Below, piece by piece: positions 47,561 to 56,575 of a DNA stretch of 64,000 nucleotides (the first letter of the stretch is position 1; each line of letters opens with the position of its first letter). This DNA is from Flavobacteriales bacterium. Lineage in GTDB: Bacteria > Bacteroidota > Bacteroidia > CAIKAF01. The notes below the pieces were generated by a model, which was given only the letters and a program-made list of their open reading frames with translations, did not search any database and was not told the DNA's origin. Location: NCBI GenBank assembly GCA_018401695.1, contig JAGYKD010000001.1, positions 970,016-1,034,015 on the forward strand, given 5' to 3'. The translations under genes and the position numbers were made by a program.

Positions 47561-47788
47561 ATGAAGCCACTTTACTTTTTTTCGGCGCTATTTCTTGTCT
47601 TTTGGGTCTCCTCCTCTTGCCGTAGTACCGAACGGCCGTTAAAGACCAATGAACAAACACCTGCCGAAACTACTCCTGAGCCCAAACCCAACATGCCCGA
47701 CATGCGCCCCAAAGACGGGCAAAGGCTTCGCCACATGCCGCCTAATGCCAATACCCCCGTAGGTGAACCCGAACAAGTGGGAGACTGA
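47561..47788 (+). CDS. Small predicted lipoprotein (75 aa)
   Basis: MKPLYFFSALFLVFWVSSSCRSTERPL lipobox; TGATG overlap with SRAP gene. Confidence 0.65.
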   Translation: MKPLYFFSALFLVFWVSSSCRSTERPLKTNEQTPAETTPEPKPNMPDMRPKDGQRLRHMPPNANTPVGEPEQVGD

Positions 47789-48498
47789 TGTGCTACAACG
47801 CTTCCGTTTATTTTAAGCCCGAACAGGTGCAGGCGCAATTTAAGGCTCAAGCCTTGTTGCAAGTGCTTTTTCCGCCCGCCTATTTGGTGTCTGTGCACCG
47901 CAGCCCCCATCCGGCATTACCCATGCTTACTGCCGATGGGCCTCAGTTGCAGCCAATGTATTGGGGGCTAACCCCCTCTTGGAATACTTCATTTGATCCG
48001 GCTTGGGCAAAACGTATGGCCAATGCACGGGTCGAAAACCTCGAACAAAGTAAGGCGTGGAAGGGGCCATTTACCTACCGCCGTGGAGTAGCCGTGGTTG
48101 ATGCTTTTTACGAATGGAGGCACCAAGGAAAGCTCAAAGTTCCCTACCGAATCCAAGCAACCCAAAATCGATTGTTGGCATTAGGGGCCATATGGACTTA
48201 CCATGGTGCGCTGGACTTATACAGCATGAGCGTGGTTACGGTGCCTGCAAACCCCATGATGGCCTACATTCACAACAGCAAGGAGCGCATGCCGCTCTGT
48301 TTCACCAAAGCCGAGGATTGGCAAACCTGGATTCATGGCTCGCCCAAAGAGGCTATGGAAGTAGCCAAACCCCTGACAGATGGGCAGTTGGAGGCCTATT
48401 CTATTGCAAAAAACATTATTCGAACCGATGTCGAGCCCAACGACCCCACCCTCATTCAGCCTTTCGATTACCCCGGCTTTCCTGCCCATTTAGACTAA
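47788..48498 (+). CDS. SOS response-associated peptidase (SRAP; YedK/HMCES family)
   Basis: MCYNASVYF (catalytic Cys2); WGLTPSW; NARVENLEQSKAWKGPFTYRRGVAVVDAFYEW; HNSKERMPLCF. Confidence 0.93.
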   Translation: MCYNASVYFKPEQVQAQFKAQALLQVLFPPAYLVSVHRSPHPALPMLTADGPQLQPMYWGLTPSWNTSFDPAWAKRMANARVENLEQSKAWKGPFTYRRGVAVVDAFYEWRHQGKLKVPYRIQATQNRLLALGAIWTYHGALDLYSMSVVTVPANPMMAYIHNSKERMPLCFTKAEDWQTWIHGSPKEAMEVAKPLTDGQLEAYSIAKNIIRTDVEPNDPTLIQPFDYPGFPAHLD

Positions 48499-48514
48499 GG
48501 GTATTTGGGGCGGA

Positions 48515-48660
48515 AACGGGCTTTCAGCCTTCGGGTTAAGGCTTGGCGCTCTGTATCCCTAAGGCTCCGGTAGTTTGCTGCGCGCCACTTCCTCGCCTAA
48601 GGGCTACATGGCGCCAAACCTTAACCGCTCCCGGCTTCAATCCCTCCGCCGGTTAGCCGC
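48515..48660. repeat. Intergenic repeat family 2 copy (core GTTTGCTGCGCGCCAC at 48573-48588)
   Basis: tggggcggaaacgggc ... gtttgctgcgcgccac; inverted repeats (ggttaaggcttggcgc / gcgccaaaccttaacc). Confidence 0.65.
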
Positions 48661-48706
48661 TTTGTTTCCTTAATCTAAAAAAATAAACGGAAGCCAAAAA
48701 AGCCTG

Positions 48707-49477
48707 CTACTCAAACTTCAAATGCTTCACAGATTCGCCCGAATCTCTAAGCTCTCCCAAGGAATCTATGCCAATGTCTAAGTGCCTTTGGGCAAAAGCC
48801 CGGGTTACTTTTTGGTCGTTTTTGCTGGTTTTTACCCCTTCGGGAACCAAAGGGTTGTCCGACACCAAAAGCAAGGCACCATGAGGTAAGCCATTGGCAA
48901 AACCTGTGGTGAAAATGGTGGCGGTTTCCATGTCTATGGCGTTTGCTCGAATTTCTTGGAGGTAATCTTTGAACTTTGTATCGTGCTCCCAAACCCTACG
49001 GTTGGTGGTAAATACCGTGCCGGTCCAGTAGTCGCAGCGGTGTTCGCGAATCATAGCCGAAACCGCCATTTGAAGGCGAAAGCTGGGCAGCGCAGGAACC
49101 TCGGGCGGCATGTAATCGTTGGAGGTACCCTCTCCTCTAATGGCAGCAATGGGAAGTACCAAATCACCGATTTTGGTCTTTTTTAGTCCACCGCATTTTC
49201 CCAAAAATAAAACCGCCCGGGGCATTACTGCCGAAAGCAAATCCATAATGGTGGCAGCCATGGCACTGCCCATTCCAAAGTTGATAATTGTTATATTGTT
49301 GGCCGTTGCTGTTTGCATGGGCTTGTCCTCTCCAAGAACAGGCACTCCAAACTTTTCTGCAAACATTTCAACATAATTATGAAAGTTCACCAACAGCACA
49401 TACTCTCCAAACTGATCCAAAGGCGTTCCGGTGTATCTTGGAAGCCAGTCTTGTACAATCTCTTCTTTTGTTTCCAT
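48707..49477 (-). CDS. amn: AMP nucleosidase
   Basis: Phosphorylase fold, NITIINFGMGSAMAATIMDLLSAVMPRAVLFLGKCGGLKKTKIGDLVLPIAAIRGEGTSNDYMPPEVPALPSF...NAIDMETATIFTTGFAN. Confidence 0.9.
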   Translation of the reverse strand: METKEEIVQDWLPRYTGTPLDQFGEYVLLVNFHNYVEMFAEKFGVPVLGEDKPMQTATANNITIINFGMGSAMAATIMDLLSAVMPRAVLFLGKCGGLKKTKIGDLVLPIAAIRGEGTSNDYMPPEVPALPSFRLQMAVSAMIREHRCDYWTGTVFTTNRRVWEHDTKFKDYLQEIRANAIDMETATIFTTGFANGLPHGALLLVSDNPLVPEGVKTSKNDQKVTRAFAQRHLDIGIDSLGELRDSGESVKHLKFE

Positions 49478-49510
49478 AGCGCATTTGAACTTTGCCCGAA
49501 GGTACGGCTA

Positions 49511-50941
49511 ATGGCGTATTTCTGGGGTCAAGGTGTAAGATATTCCCTGCTCTTGGCAAGCTTTAGCCTGTTTCCTATGCTTCATGCCCAGGAAGACTCC
49601 TTGGTTTTGAGGCGTATTTATGACGAGGCCTTGGTGTCCGAAAAAGCCTTTACTACGCTTCGAGAACTATGCGCTAAAGCTCCGGCTCGGCTTTCAGGCT
49701 CAAAAAACGCGGAGGTTGCCGTGGCCTTTTGTTTTCAATGGCTCCAACAAATTAAACCCGACTCCGTTTGGCTTCAGCCCACGTGGGTACCCGTTTGGGA
49801 GCGTGGCCATGGAAGAGTGGAGTATAGGGTTGCCGAGGGAGCCTGGCATCACTTAGCGTTTACAGAACTTGGAGGGTCTTATGGCACGCAAGGCAAATGG
49901 CTGCAGGCCGACCTGGTTTTGGTAGAAAATATGGAGGTCCTAAAGGCCATGCCTGAACATGCGCTTCAGGGTAAAATTGCGCTGCTCAATCAGGCTATGG
50001 ACCCCAGACTAATCAACACCTTTGCTGCCTATGGGGCATGCGGCGCTCAACGGGTTTTGGGGGCAGATATTGCTTCTCAAAAGGGAGCAAAGGCCGTATT
50101 GGTGCGTTCTCTGAGCCTGGGGCACGACCATCATCCCCACACCGGAATCATGCACTATAAGAAGCCTCCGTTTATTCCAGGAGTAGCAATACCGGTGCGA
50201 GAGTCTGCATTTTTGGCGGACCTCCTGACCCAAGGGGAAAAGGTTGAGGTTCGTTTGAAGCTTAGTTGCAGCCCAAAAGACTCTGTACTTTCTTACAATG
50301 TAGCAGCTCAATGGCATGGAAGGGACTTGCCGGAAGAGCTGGTGTTGGTTGGAGGGCATTTGGACAGTTGGGACAATAGCCAAGGTGCGCACGACGATGG
50401 TGCCGGTGTGGTTCATGCCATGGAAACCCTAAGGCTTCTGAAAAAACTTAACTTTCGGCCAAGAAGGTCTGTCCGCTGTGTGTTGTTTATGAACGAGGAA
50501 AGCGGGGTGCGGGGAGCTCAAGCCTATGCCGATTCTGCCCATGCGGAGGCTCAACGGGGAGTTATCCATTTGGCTGCTGTTGAGTCGGATCGGGGAGGTT
50601 TTAGTCCAAGGGGTTTTAGTTTTGAAGCCTTAGGAGCCACGGAATGGCTTGGCGAAAGGAGACTGAAGTCATGGCTGCCTTTGTTGGAACCCTACGGGCT
50701 CCAGCATATGGCTTCCGGGGGCAGTGGGGTGGATGTGAGTAAACTAAAGCCGCTTGGCACCTTTCTTTTGGGTTTGGTGCCTGACCCCCACCGGTATTTT
50801 GATGTGCACCACACTCCGGCAGACAATATTGATGCCGTACACCCTAGGGAACTCTGTTTGGGTGCTGCCGCCATGGCATCTATGGCTTGGCTTTTGGCCG
50901 AACACGGCCTGCCTGCTCCCCCAAAACCTATGAAGGAATAA
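49511..50941 (+). CDS. M28-family zinc peptidase, secreted
   Basis: Signal peptide MAYFWGQGVRYSLLLASFSLFPMLHAQ; LVGGHLDSWDNSQGAHDDGAGVVHAME; MNEESGVRGAQAYAD. Trimmed from 49313, which overlaps amn antisense. Confidence 0.9.
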   Translation: MAYFWGQGVRYSLLLASFSLFPMLHAQEDSLVLRRIYDEALVSEKAFTTLRELCAKAPARLSGSKNAEVAVAFCFQWLQQIKPDSVWLQPTWVPVWERGHGRVEYRVAEGAWHHLAFTELGGSYGTQGKWLQADLVLVENMEVLKAMPEHALQGKIALLNQAMDPRLINTFAAYGACGAQRVLGADIASQKGAKAVLVRSLSLGHDHHPHTGIMHYKKPPFIPGVAIPVRESAFLADLLTQGEKVEVRLKLSCSPKDSVLSYNVAAQWHGRDLPEELVLVGGHLDSWDNSQGAHDDGAGVVHAMETLRLLKKLNFRPRRSVRCVLFMNEESGVRGAQAYADSAHAEAQRGVIHLAAVESDRGGFSPRGFSFEALGATEWLGERRLKSWLPLLEPYGLQHMASGGSGVDVSKLKPLGTFLLGLVPDPHRYFDVHHTPADNIDAVHPRELCLGAAAMASMAWLLAEHGLPAPPKPMKE

Positions 50942-50967
50942 TTGAGTTAGGCCCAAGATTCTTAGGC

Positions 50968-52248
50968 CTAATCTTGCCATTCATAGCCTATATCGCTGCG
51001 GTATTGCATGCCTTCAAAAGCCACAGTTTTGGCGAGGGAATAAGCTTTGTCTAAAGCTTCCTGGCGATTTACTCCTTTGGCGGCAGCTGCAAAAACGCGA
51101 CCTCCGGAGCTTAGCAAGCGCTGTTGCTGGTGCTTGGTGCCGGCATGAAACAGTACCGCCTCCCTTTCTTCTGCTCCTTTGCTTAGGTGAATTACCAAAT
51201 CTTTTGGATAATGTCCGGGGTATCCCGGCGCTGCTAAAATTATGGCGGCGCTTGCAGAGGAACTGATGTTTAGGTGCATGTCCTTAAGTCCTCCCGGTCG
51301 GGTACTGGCTTCTAGAAAAGGAACTAAGTCGCTGTCTATTCTTAGCATTATGGCCTGGGTTTCCGGGTCTCCCATGCGTGCGTTAAATTCTATGACCCGC
51401 GGGGTTCCTTCTTCATCTACCATCAATCCTATGTATAAGAATCCTGTGTAGGGGTTCCCTTCGGCTTTCATGCCTTGGAGTAGCGGTTCTAAAATATCTT
51501 TAGTTACGCGATGCATAAAATCCGGATTTTCATGGGGCCAGGGAGAGATGGCGCCCATGCCTCCTGTGTTTGGGCCTTTGTCGCCTTCTCCTATGCGCTT
51601 GTAATCTTTGGCTGTGGGGAGTAATACGTAGTTTTCTCCGTCGCACAGGGCAAATACACTACATTCTATACCTGTTAAAAAAGACTCCAACAACACGGTT
51701 TTCCCGGCGGCGCCATATTTTTCAGGATTGGTCATGATGGCCAACTCCCGTTTGGCATCGTCTGGATTTTGTAAAATAAGGACTCCTTTTCCTGCGGCCA
51801 GACCATCGGCTTTAAGCACATAGGGAGGGTTGCCGGCGTCAATGGCTTTAAAGCCAAGGTATAATGTATCGCGTTGAAAGGCCTGAAAAGGAGCTGTTGG
51901 AATGTGATGTCTGGCCATAAACTCCTTGGCAAAAACCTTACTTCCTTCCAGTTGAGCTGCGGTTTGATTCGGGCCAATAAGCTTACAAAAGCTAAGATCC
52001 TCTTGTTCTTTAAAATAGTCTACAATGCCTTCGACTAGAGGGAGTTCCGGCCCAATTACCAATAAGCCTATTTGTTTTTCCCGTACAAAAGAAGCTATGG
52101 AAGGGAAATCCATGGGATCCAGATGTGTGCTATTTGGACACCCGGCATTCCCGGGAGCTACAAAAAGCGTATCGCAAGAGGGGCTTTGTGCCAGTTTCCA
52201 AGCCAGGGCATGTTCTCTACCTCCGCCACCTAAAACCAATATATGCAT
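50968..52248 (-). CDS. purD: Phosphoribosylamine--glycine ligase
   Basis: MHILVLGGGGREHALAWKLAQSP..; GPELPLVEGIVD; KADGLAAGKGV; GPNTGGMGAISP; EFNARMGDPETQ. Confidence 0.96.
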   Translation of the reverse strand: MHILVLGGGGREHALAWKLAQSPSCDTLFVAPGNAGCPNSTHLDPMDFPSIASFVREKQIGLLVIGPELPLVEGIVDYFKEQEDLSFCKLIGPNQTAAQLEGSKVFAKEFMARHHIPTAPFQAFQRDTLYLGFKAIDAGNPPYVLKADGLAAGKGVLILQNPDDAKRELAIMTNPEKYGAAGKTVLLESFLTGIECSVFALCDGENYVLLPTAKDYKRIGEGDKGPNTGGMGAISPWPHENPDFMHRVTKDILEPLLQGMKAEGNPYTGFLYIGLMVDEEGTPRVIEFNARMGDPETQAIMLRIDSDLVPFLEASTRPGGLKDMHLNISSSASAAIILAAPGYPGHYPKDLVIHLSKGAEEREAVLFHAGTKHQQQRLLSSGGRVFAAAAKGVNRQEALDKAYSLAKTVAFEGMQYRSDIGYEWQD

Positions 52249-52254
52249 AGCTGT

Positions 52255-53802
52255 TTACAATGGAATGTTTCCGTGTTTTTTTTGAGGTAGACTTTCGCTT
52301 TTATTGTCAAGCATGGCAAATGCGCGAATGAGTTTGGCCCGTGTTTGTTCGGGCATAATAACCTCGTCTACATAACCTCTGGCGGCTGCTTCGTAGGGGT
52401 GGGCAAATTGCTCCCCATAAGCCAGCTCTTTTTCTTTGAGTTTGGCCTCCGGGTCTTCTGCGGCCGCTATTTCTTGTCTAAAAATAATTTCTGCGGCACC
52501 CTTGGCACCCATAACGGCAATTTCGGCCGTGGGCCAGGCAAAGTTCATATCGGCACCAATGTGCTTGGAATTCATTACATCGTAGGCGCCCCCATAGGCT
52601 TTACGGGTAATTACGGTTATTCTAGGCACGGTGGCTTCGCAAAAGGCATACAGCAGTTTGGCCCCGTTGGTGATGATTCCGTTCCATTCCTGATCGGTTC
52701 CGGGCAAAAACCCCGGTACATCTTCGAATACCAGCAAAGGGATATTGAAGGCATCGCAAAAGCGCACAAAGCGTGCCGCTTTGGTGGAGGATTTAATATC
52801 GAGTACTCCGGCTAAAAAGGCAGGTTGGTTGGCTACAATGCCAATGCTTTTTCCGGCTAAGTGGGCAAAACCCACCACCATGTTTTCGGCATAATCTTTG
52901 TGTACTTCCAAAAAGGATTCCGGGTCTATGACCTCTCGAATGACCTCACGGATATCGTAGGGTTGGTTTGGGTTTTCGGGGACGATGTGGTTTAGGGCAG
53001 GCCGTTGCTCGTTGCTTGGCGTATAAGGAAGACACAGGGGCTTTTCCTCGCAGTTTTGGGGCATGTACCTTAACAGTTTTCGGAGGTGTCGAATGCAGTC
53101 GGTTTCGTTGAGGCAAGCAAAGTGGGTTACTCCCGATTTTTCGGCATGGGTTGAGGCTCCTCCAAGTTCTTCGCTGGTTACGGTTTCGTGGGTAACGGTT
53201 TTGACCACATTTGGGCCGGTAACAAACATGTAGGAAGAGTCTTCGACCATTAAAGTGAAATCGGTAATGGCCGGAGAATACACCGCACCACCGGCACAAG
53301 GCCCCATAATGGCCGACAATTGAGGAATAACTCCTGATGCTCGGGTGTTTCTGTAAAAGATATCGGCGTAACCCCCTAGAGAAACAACGCCTTCTTGAAT
53401 GCGGGCTCCGCCGGAGTCGTTAAGTCCAATGACCGGCGCGCCATTTTTCATGGCTAAATCCATAATGCGGCAAATTTTTTCGGCGTGTGCTTCGGCCAAG
53501 GAACCGCCCAAGACAGTAAAGTCTTGAGAAAAGACATAGACCAAACGTCCGTCAATGCTTCCGTAGCCTGTAATTACGCCGTCGCCCAAAAAGGTTTGTT
53601 TATCTAAGCCAAAATGTTTTGACCGGTGGGTTACCAACATGCCAATTTCTTCGAAGGAGCCGGGATCGAGTAGTAAATCCAGTCGCTCTCTGGCGGTTAG
53701 TTTGCCTTTGGAGTGTTGGGCTTCAATCCGCTTTTCTCCTCCGCCAAGCTGTGCTTCCTGCTGTTTTTTGGAAAGGAGTTCGTATTTATTTTGGTGTTTC
53801 AT
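52255..53802 (-). CDS. Acyl-CoA (propionyl/methylmalonyl-type) carboxylase beta subunit
   Basis: [26 protein letters not shown]..; [75 protein letters not shown]. Confidence 0.94.
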   Translation of the reverse strand: MKHQNKYELLSKKQQEAQLGGGEKRIEAQHSKGKLTARERLDLLLDPGSFEEIGMLVTHRSKHFGLDKQTFLGDGVITGYGSIDGRLVYVFSQDFTVLGGSLAEAHAEKICRIMDLAMKNGAPVIGLNDSGGARIQEGVVSLGGYADIFYRNTRASGVIPQLSAIMGPCAGGAVYSPAITDFTLMVEDSSYMFVTGPNVVKTVTHETVTSEELGGASTHAEKSGVTHFACLNETDCIRHLRKLLRYMPQNCEEKPLCLPYTPSNEQRPALNHIVPENPNQPYDIREVIREVIDPESFLEVHKDYAENMVVGFAHLAGKSIGIVANQPAFLAGVLDIKSSTKAARFVRFCDAFNIPLLVFEDVPGFLPGTDQEWNGIITNGAKLLYAFCEATVPRITVITRKAYGGAYDVMNSKHIGADMNFAWPTAEIAVMGAKGAAEIIFRQEIAAAEDPEAKLKEKELAYGEQFAHPYEAAARGYVDEVIMPEQTRAKLIRAFAMLDNKSESLPQKKHGNIPL

Positions 53803-53944
53803 AGAGTCAAGCTTTAGGTTTTGGCCAAGAGGGCACAGAATACCTATAGAAGGTCAAAAATACGAGCAAATGAACAACGAACAAGTTGGGGACGGTATAT
53901 GGACAAAAGATGCAGCCGTGGCAAGGCATTTGGGAAGGGCTTAG

Positions 53945-54035
53945 GAGCTGTTGTTTGGCATCTAAGGCCCCCTGACGCATCGGTCTGGAACATCGTCCTA
54001 AAAACGTTTACAGTCAACGGTCTTGTTTTATCGGA
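53945..54035. repeat. Intergenic repeat family 1, possible diverged copy C
   Basis: ggcatctaag, ccctgacgcatcggtctgg and aaaacgtttacagtcaacggtcttg resemble segments of copies A and B. Confidence 0.4.
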
Positions 54036-54044
54036 GCTTAAGCG

Positions 54045-54195
54045 CCCCGACCTGAGCGGTTAGCTGGAAGTATGGGCTTGCAGCGGGGCTTGGCCGAGGA
54101 AGTGGAGCGCATGCGAACTACCGGAGGCCTTAGCACCGCTAGCAAGGGCATGCTTCCACTAAAAGCGGAGGGCGGAAAAGGCGCCCAAAAACTAA
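54045..54195. repeat. Intergenic repeat family 2, diverged copy
   Basis: gcgccccgacc head, gtggagcgcatgcgaac (54102) core-like, ggaaaaggcgcccaaaaa tail; inverted repeat tagctggaagt/acttccacta-like. Confidence 0.5.
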
Positions 54196-54332
54196 AGCGG
54201 TGCTTCTTTTTGCGCTTGTTCGGCTTTGCCCCAGGTAGGACAATCGCAATTTTTGGAGGACTTGCAGGAATTGAGCGCCAAGGCTAGCAGCAGGCAACCT
54301 GCAGGAAGGAGATGTTTTTTCTTGAACAGCAT
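54192..54332 (-). CDS. 46-aa small lipoprotein, not in the ORF track
   Basis: Reverse-strand translation MLFKKKHLLPAGCLLLALALNSCKSSKNCDCPTWGKAEQAQKEAPL*; TGATG overlap with the upstream gene's stop. Confidence 0.75.
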   Translation of the reverse strand: MLFKKKHLLPAGCLLLALALNSCKSSKNCDCPTWGKAEQAQKEAPL

Positions 54333-54784
54333 CAGAGGTCGTCGAATGAAGGCATGGGGGCGCGTTCGTAGGCTTTTTTCTTGGGCTTGAGGTGGTTTTG
54401 AAAGATGACGTTGATGAGTTCTTCTTCCATGGTAATCATGGTTCGGGTTATGCCTCCGCTTACAGAAAATCCGTCGGGGCCGTTGTTTTTCTCGCTTTGG
54501 AAGTTGGGTTTGAAGAGGTCGTATTTGCCGTCGACAAACCGGATGTAAATTTGGGTTACTTTGCCGTTAACTACTTGGACTTTTCCGAGGAAGCAGTCGT
54601 TGGTGCTTTTGTGGCGAATAGAAATAATAACGTCTTCGTGCCAACCGTCTTTTACTTCGTTGGCGCCGCGCGCGTCAAAGGCTTTGGCCCACTGGTTGTA
54701 GCAGGTGTGAAGTTGATTGCCGTTTTCTTGGGCTTGCATAGCCGAAGCAAAAACGAAAAAGAGCGCTGCTAGGAGGTGTTTCAT
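54332..54784 (-). CDS. Secreted protein of unknown function (150 aa)
   Basis: MKHLLAALFFVFASAMQAQENGNQLH signal peptide; trimmed from 54805. Confidence 0.75.
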   Translation of the reverse strand: MKHLLAALFFVFASAMQAQENGNQLHTCYNQWAKAFDARGANEVKDGWHEDVIISIRHKSTNDCFLGKVQVVNGKVTQIYIRFVDGKYDLFKPNFQSEKNNGPDGFSVSGGITRTMITMEEELINVIFQNHLKPKKKAYERAPMPSFDDL

Positions 54785-54858
54785 GCGGATAAAAATAAGA
54801 CACATCTCTTACCGGGAGGCATGAGATGTATCAAATTTACATGAAAATACACAAAACC

Positions 54859-55815
54859 TTAGTTTTTGAGGCCAATTTCCTGAAGTCGTTGGTTCAAGTA
54901 TTCACCGGCAGAGCAGGGTTCGTAGTGTAGAGGATTGTCCGGCCTTATGCAAGATTTCAGGCAGTCCAGGCGCATTTCGGAGCGCGGGTGTAAGAAGAAG
55001 GGAATAGAATACCGGCTGGTATTCCAAAGCTCTTTTGGGGGATTAATAACCCTGTGGGTAGTAGACTTAAGCACGTTGTTGGTAAGTCGTTGGAGCATAT
55101 CGCCGACATTTACGACTACTTGGTCGGGAAGTGCGGTAACGGAGACCCACTCACCTGCTTTGTTTAGGATTTGCAGGCCATCGGCAGAGGCGCCCATGAG
55201 TAGGGTAATGAGGTTGATGTCCTCGTGTGCTCCGGCCCTCACGGCACCTTTGGGTTCGTTAAGGATGGGGCCGTAGTGAATGGGTCGAAGAATGGAGTTG
55301 CCGTTGTGGATTTTGTCGTCGAAATAGTTTTCGTCGAGTTCGAGGTAAAGGGCAATGGCGCGCAGGAGTTGTCTTCCGGCGTCTTCGAGGCGGTTGTAAG
55401 CTTCTATGCCGACTTTATTGAATTCGGGCAATTCTTCGCACCAGATATTGTCGGGATATTCTTTGGCTATGGGATCCTTGTCGGTAACTTCTTGTCCAAA
55501 GTGCCAAAACTCTTTTAGGTCGGCTTCGGTCATGCCTTTGGCGTGTTCCCTGCCCCAAGAGGTGTAACCGCGTTGTCCGGCGAGCTCTTTGACTTCGTAT
55601 TTTAGTTTGCTTTCGGCGGGCAGGTCAAAGAATGCTTTTACTTCGCGGTACAGGGTTTCGGTAAGGTCGTTGCTTAATCCGTGATTTTTAACAGCTACAA
55701 AGCCGACTTGGCTAAAGGCCGCACCCAGGTCCTTAACGAACTGCGCTCGTTGTTCGGGGGAGCCTTGAGTAAAATTTGCTAAGTCAACCGAAGGAATACC
55801 AAGAGACTGAGACAT
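54859..55815 (-). CDS. 2-oxoglutarate/Fe(II)-dependent oxygenase, isopenicillin N synthase family
   Basis: IPSVDLANFTQG..GFVAVKNHGLS; GAHEDINLITLLMGASADGLQIL; VNVGDMLQRLTNNVLKSTTHRVINPP; RYSIPFFLHP. Trimmed from 55881. Confidence 0.92.
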   Translation of the reverse strand: MSQSLGIPSVDLANFTQGSPEQRAQFVKDLGAAFSQVGFVAVKNHGLSNDLTETLYREVKAFFDLPAESKLKYEVKELAGQRGYTSWGREHAKGMTEADLKEFWHFGQEVTDKDPIAKEYPDNIWCEELPEFNKVGIEAYNRLEDAGRQLLRAIALYLELDENYFDDKIHNGNSILRPIHYGPILNEPKGAVRAGAHEDINLITLLMGASADGLQILNKAGEWVSVTALPDQVVVNVGDMLQRLTNNVLKSTTHRVINPPKELWNTSRYSIPFFLHPRSEMRLDCLKSCIRPDNPLHYEPCSAGEYLNQRLQEIGLKN

Positions 55816-55926
55816 AATTGTGCAAATTAATTTGCTACAAATATGCAACAAAGCCCGGGCAAAAACCATGATTATGGTCATACCCGGGCTTTAGGAATCG
55901 CCAAAAAAGGCGAAAAACTTTCGTGC

Positions 55927-56436
55927 TTAGTGTGGTGTATTGTCGGGGCCATGGGCGTGTCCATGGGCTTTTTCTTCTTCGGTAGCTTCTCTAACATCCA
56001 CCACCGTTCCTGAGAAGTTGAGCTCTTTGCCGGCCATCGGGTGGTTAAAATCAATGGTTACGGCATCTAAACCTCGCTTCATCACTTTTCCCATAAGGGG
56101 GTTTCCTTCGGGGTCTTGCATTTGAATGAGTTCGCCTTCTTTAACGTGTTCTTCGGCGAATTTTCCGTCAATCATAAAGGCAGAAACCGGCAGGTCGACT
56201 ACGGCATTTTCGTCTATTTGACCGTAGGCTTGGTCGGCAGTGAGGACAAATTGGAAGTCCTCGCCTTGAGCTTTTCCTTCCAAAGCCTCTTCAAAGGCAG
56301 GAAGAAGGTTTCCTGATCCAAAAAGAAAATAGAAAGGTTGCTCGGCCTGAACGGATTCGATGATGTCTTCGTGTCCGTTTTCGCGCAAGGTGTAGGAGAT
56401 GCCTACTACCAAGTCGTTTTGAATGTGCATGTGCAA
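55927..56436 (-). CDS. FKBP-type peptidyl-prolyl isomerase, SlyD-like
   Basis: QPFYFLFGSGNLLPAFEEALEGKAQGEDFQFVLTADQAYGQ...VTIDFNHPMAGKELNFSGTVVDVREATEEE...HGHAHG His-rich tail. Confidence 0.92.
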   Translation of the reverse strand: MHMHIQNDLVVGISYTLRENGHEDIIESVQAEQPFYFLFGSGNLLPAFEEALEGKAQGEDFQFVLTADQAYGQIDENAVVDLPVSAFMIDGKFAEEHVKEGELIQMQDPEGNPLMGKVMKRGLDAVTIDFNHPMAGKELNFSGTVVDVREATEEEKAHGHAHGPDNTPH

Positions 56437-56575
56437 AATTAAATTGGTGCAGTGGTCAAAGATGCGGATAGTTTGTTAAGTGAGCAAACGGAGTCCATAT
56501 GAGGCTTGCCCAATGGGTGTTGTTTTGGGAGCTCCCCAGGGCTTTAGTCCCATAAAATTGGGGTATTCAAGAATT

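Noticed and set aside
53619-54287. ORFs 53619-53804, 53639-53944, 53821-54063 and 54072-54287
   Set aside because: Antisense to the carboxylase gene or across repeat elements; the last is antisense to the newly called 46-aa lipoprotein region.
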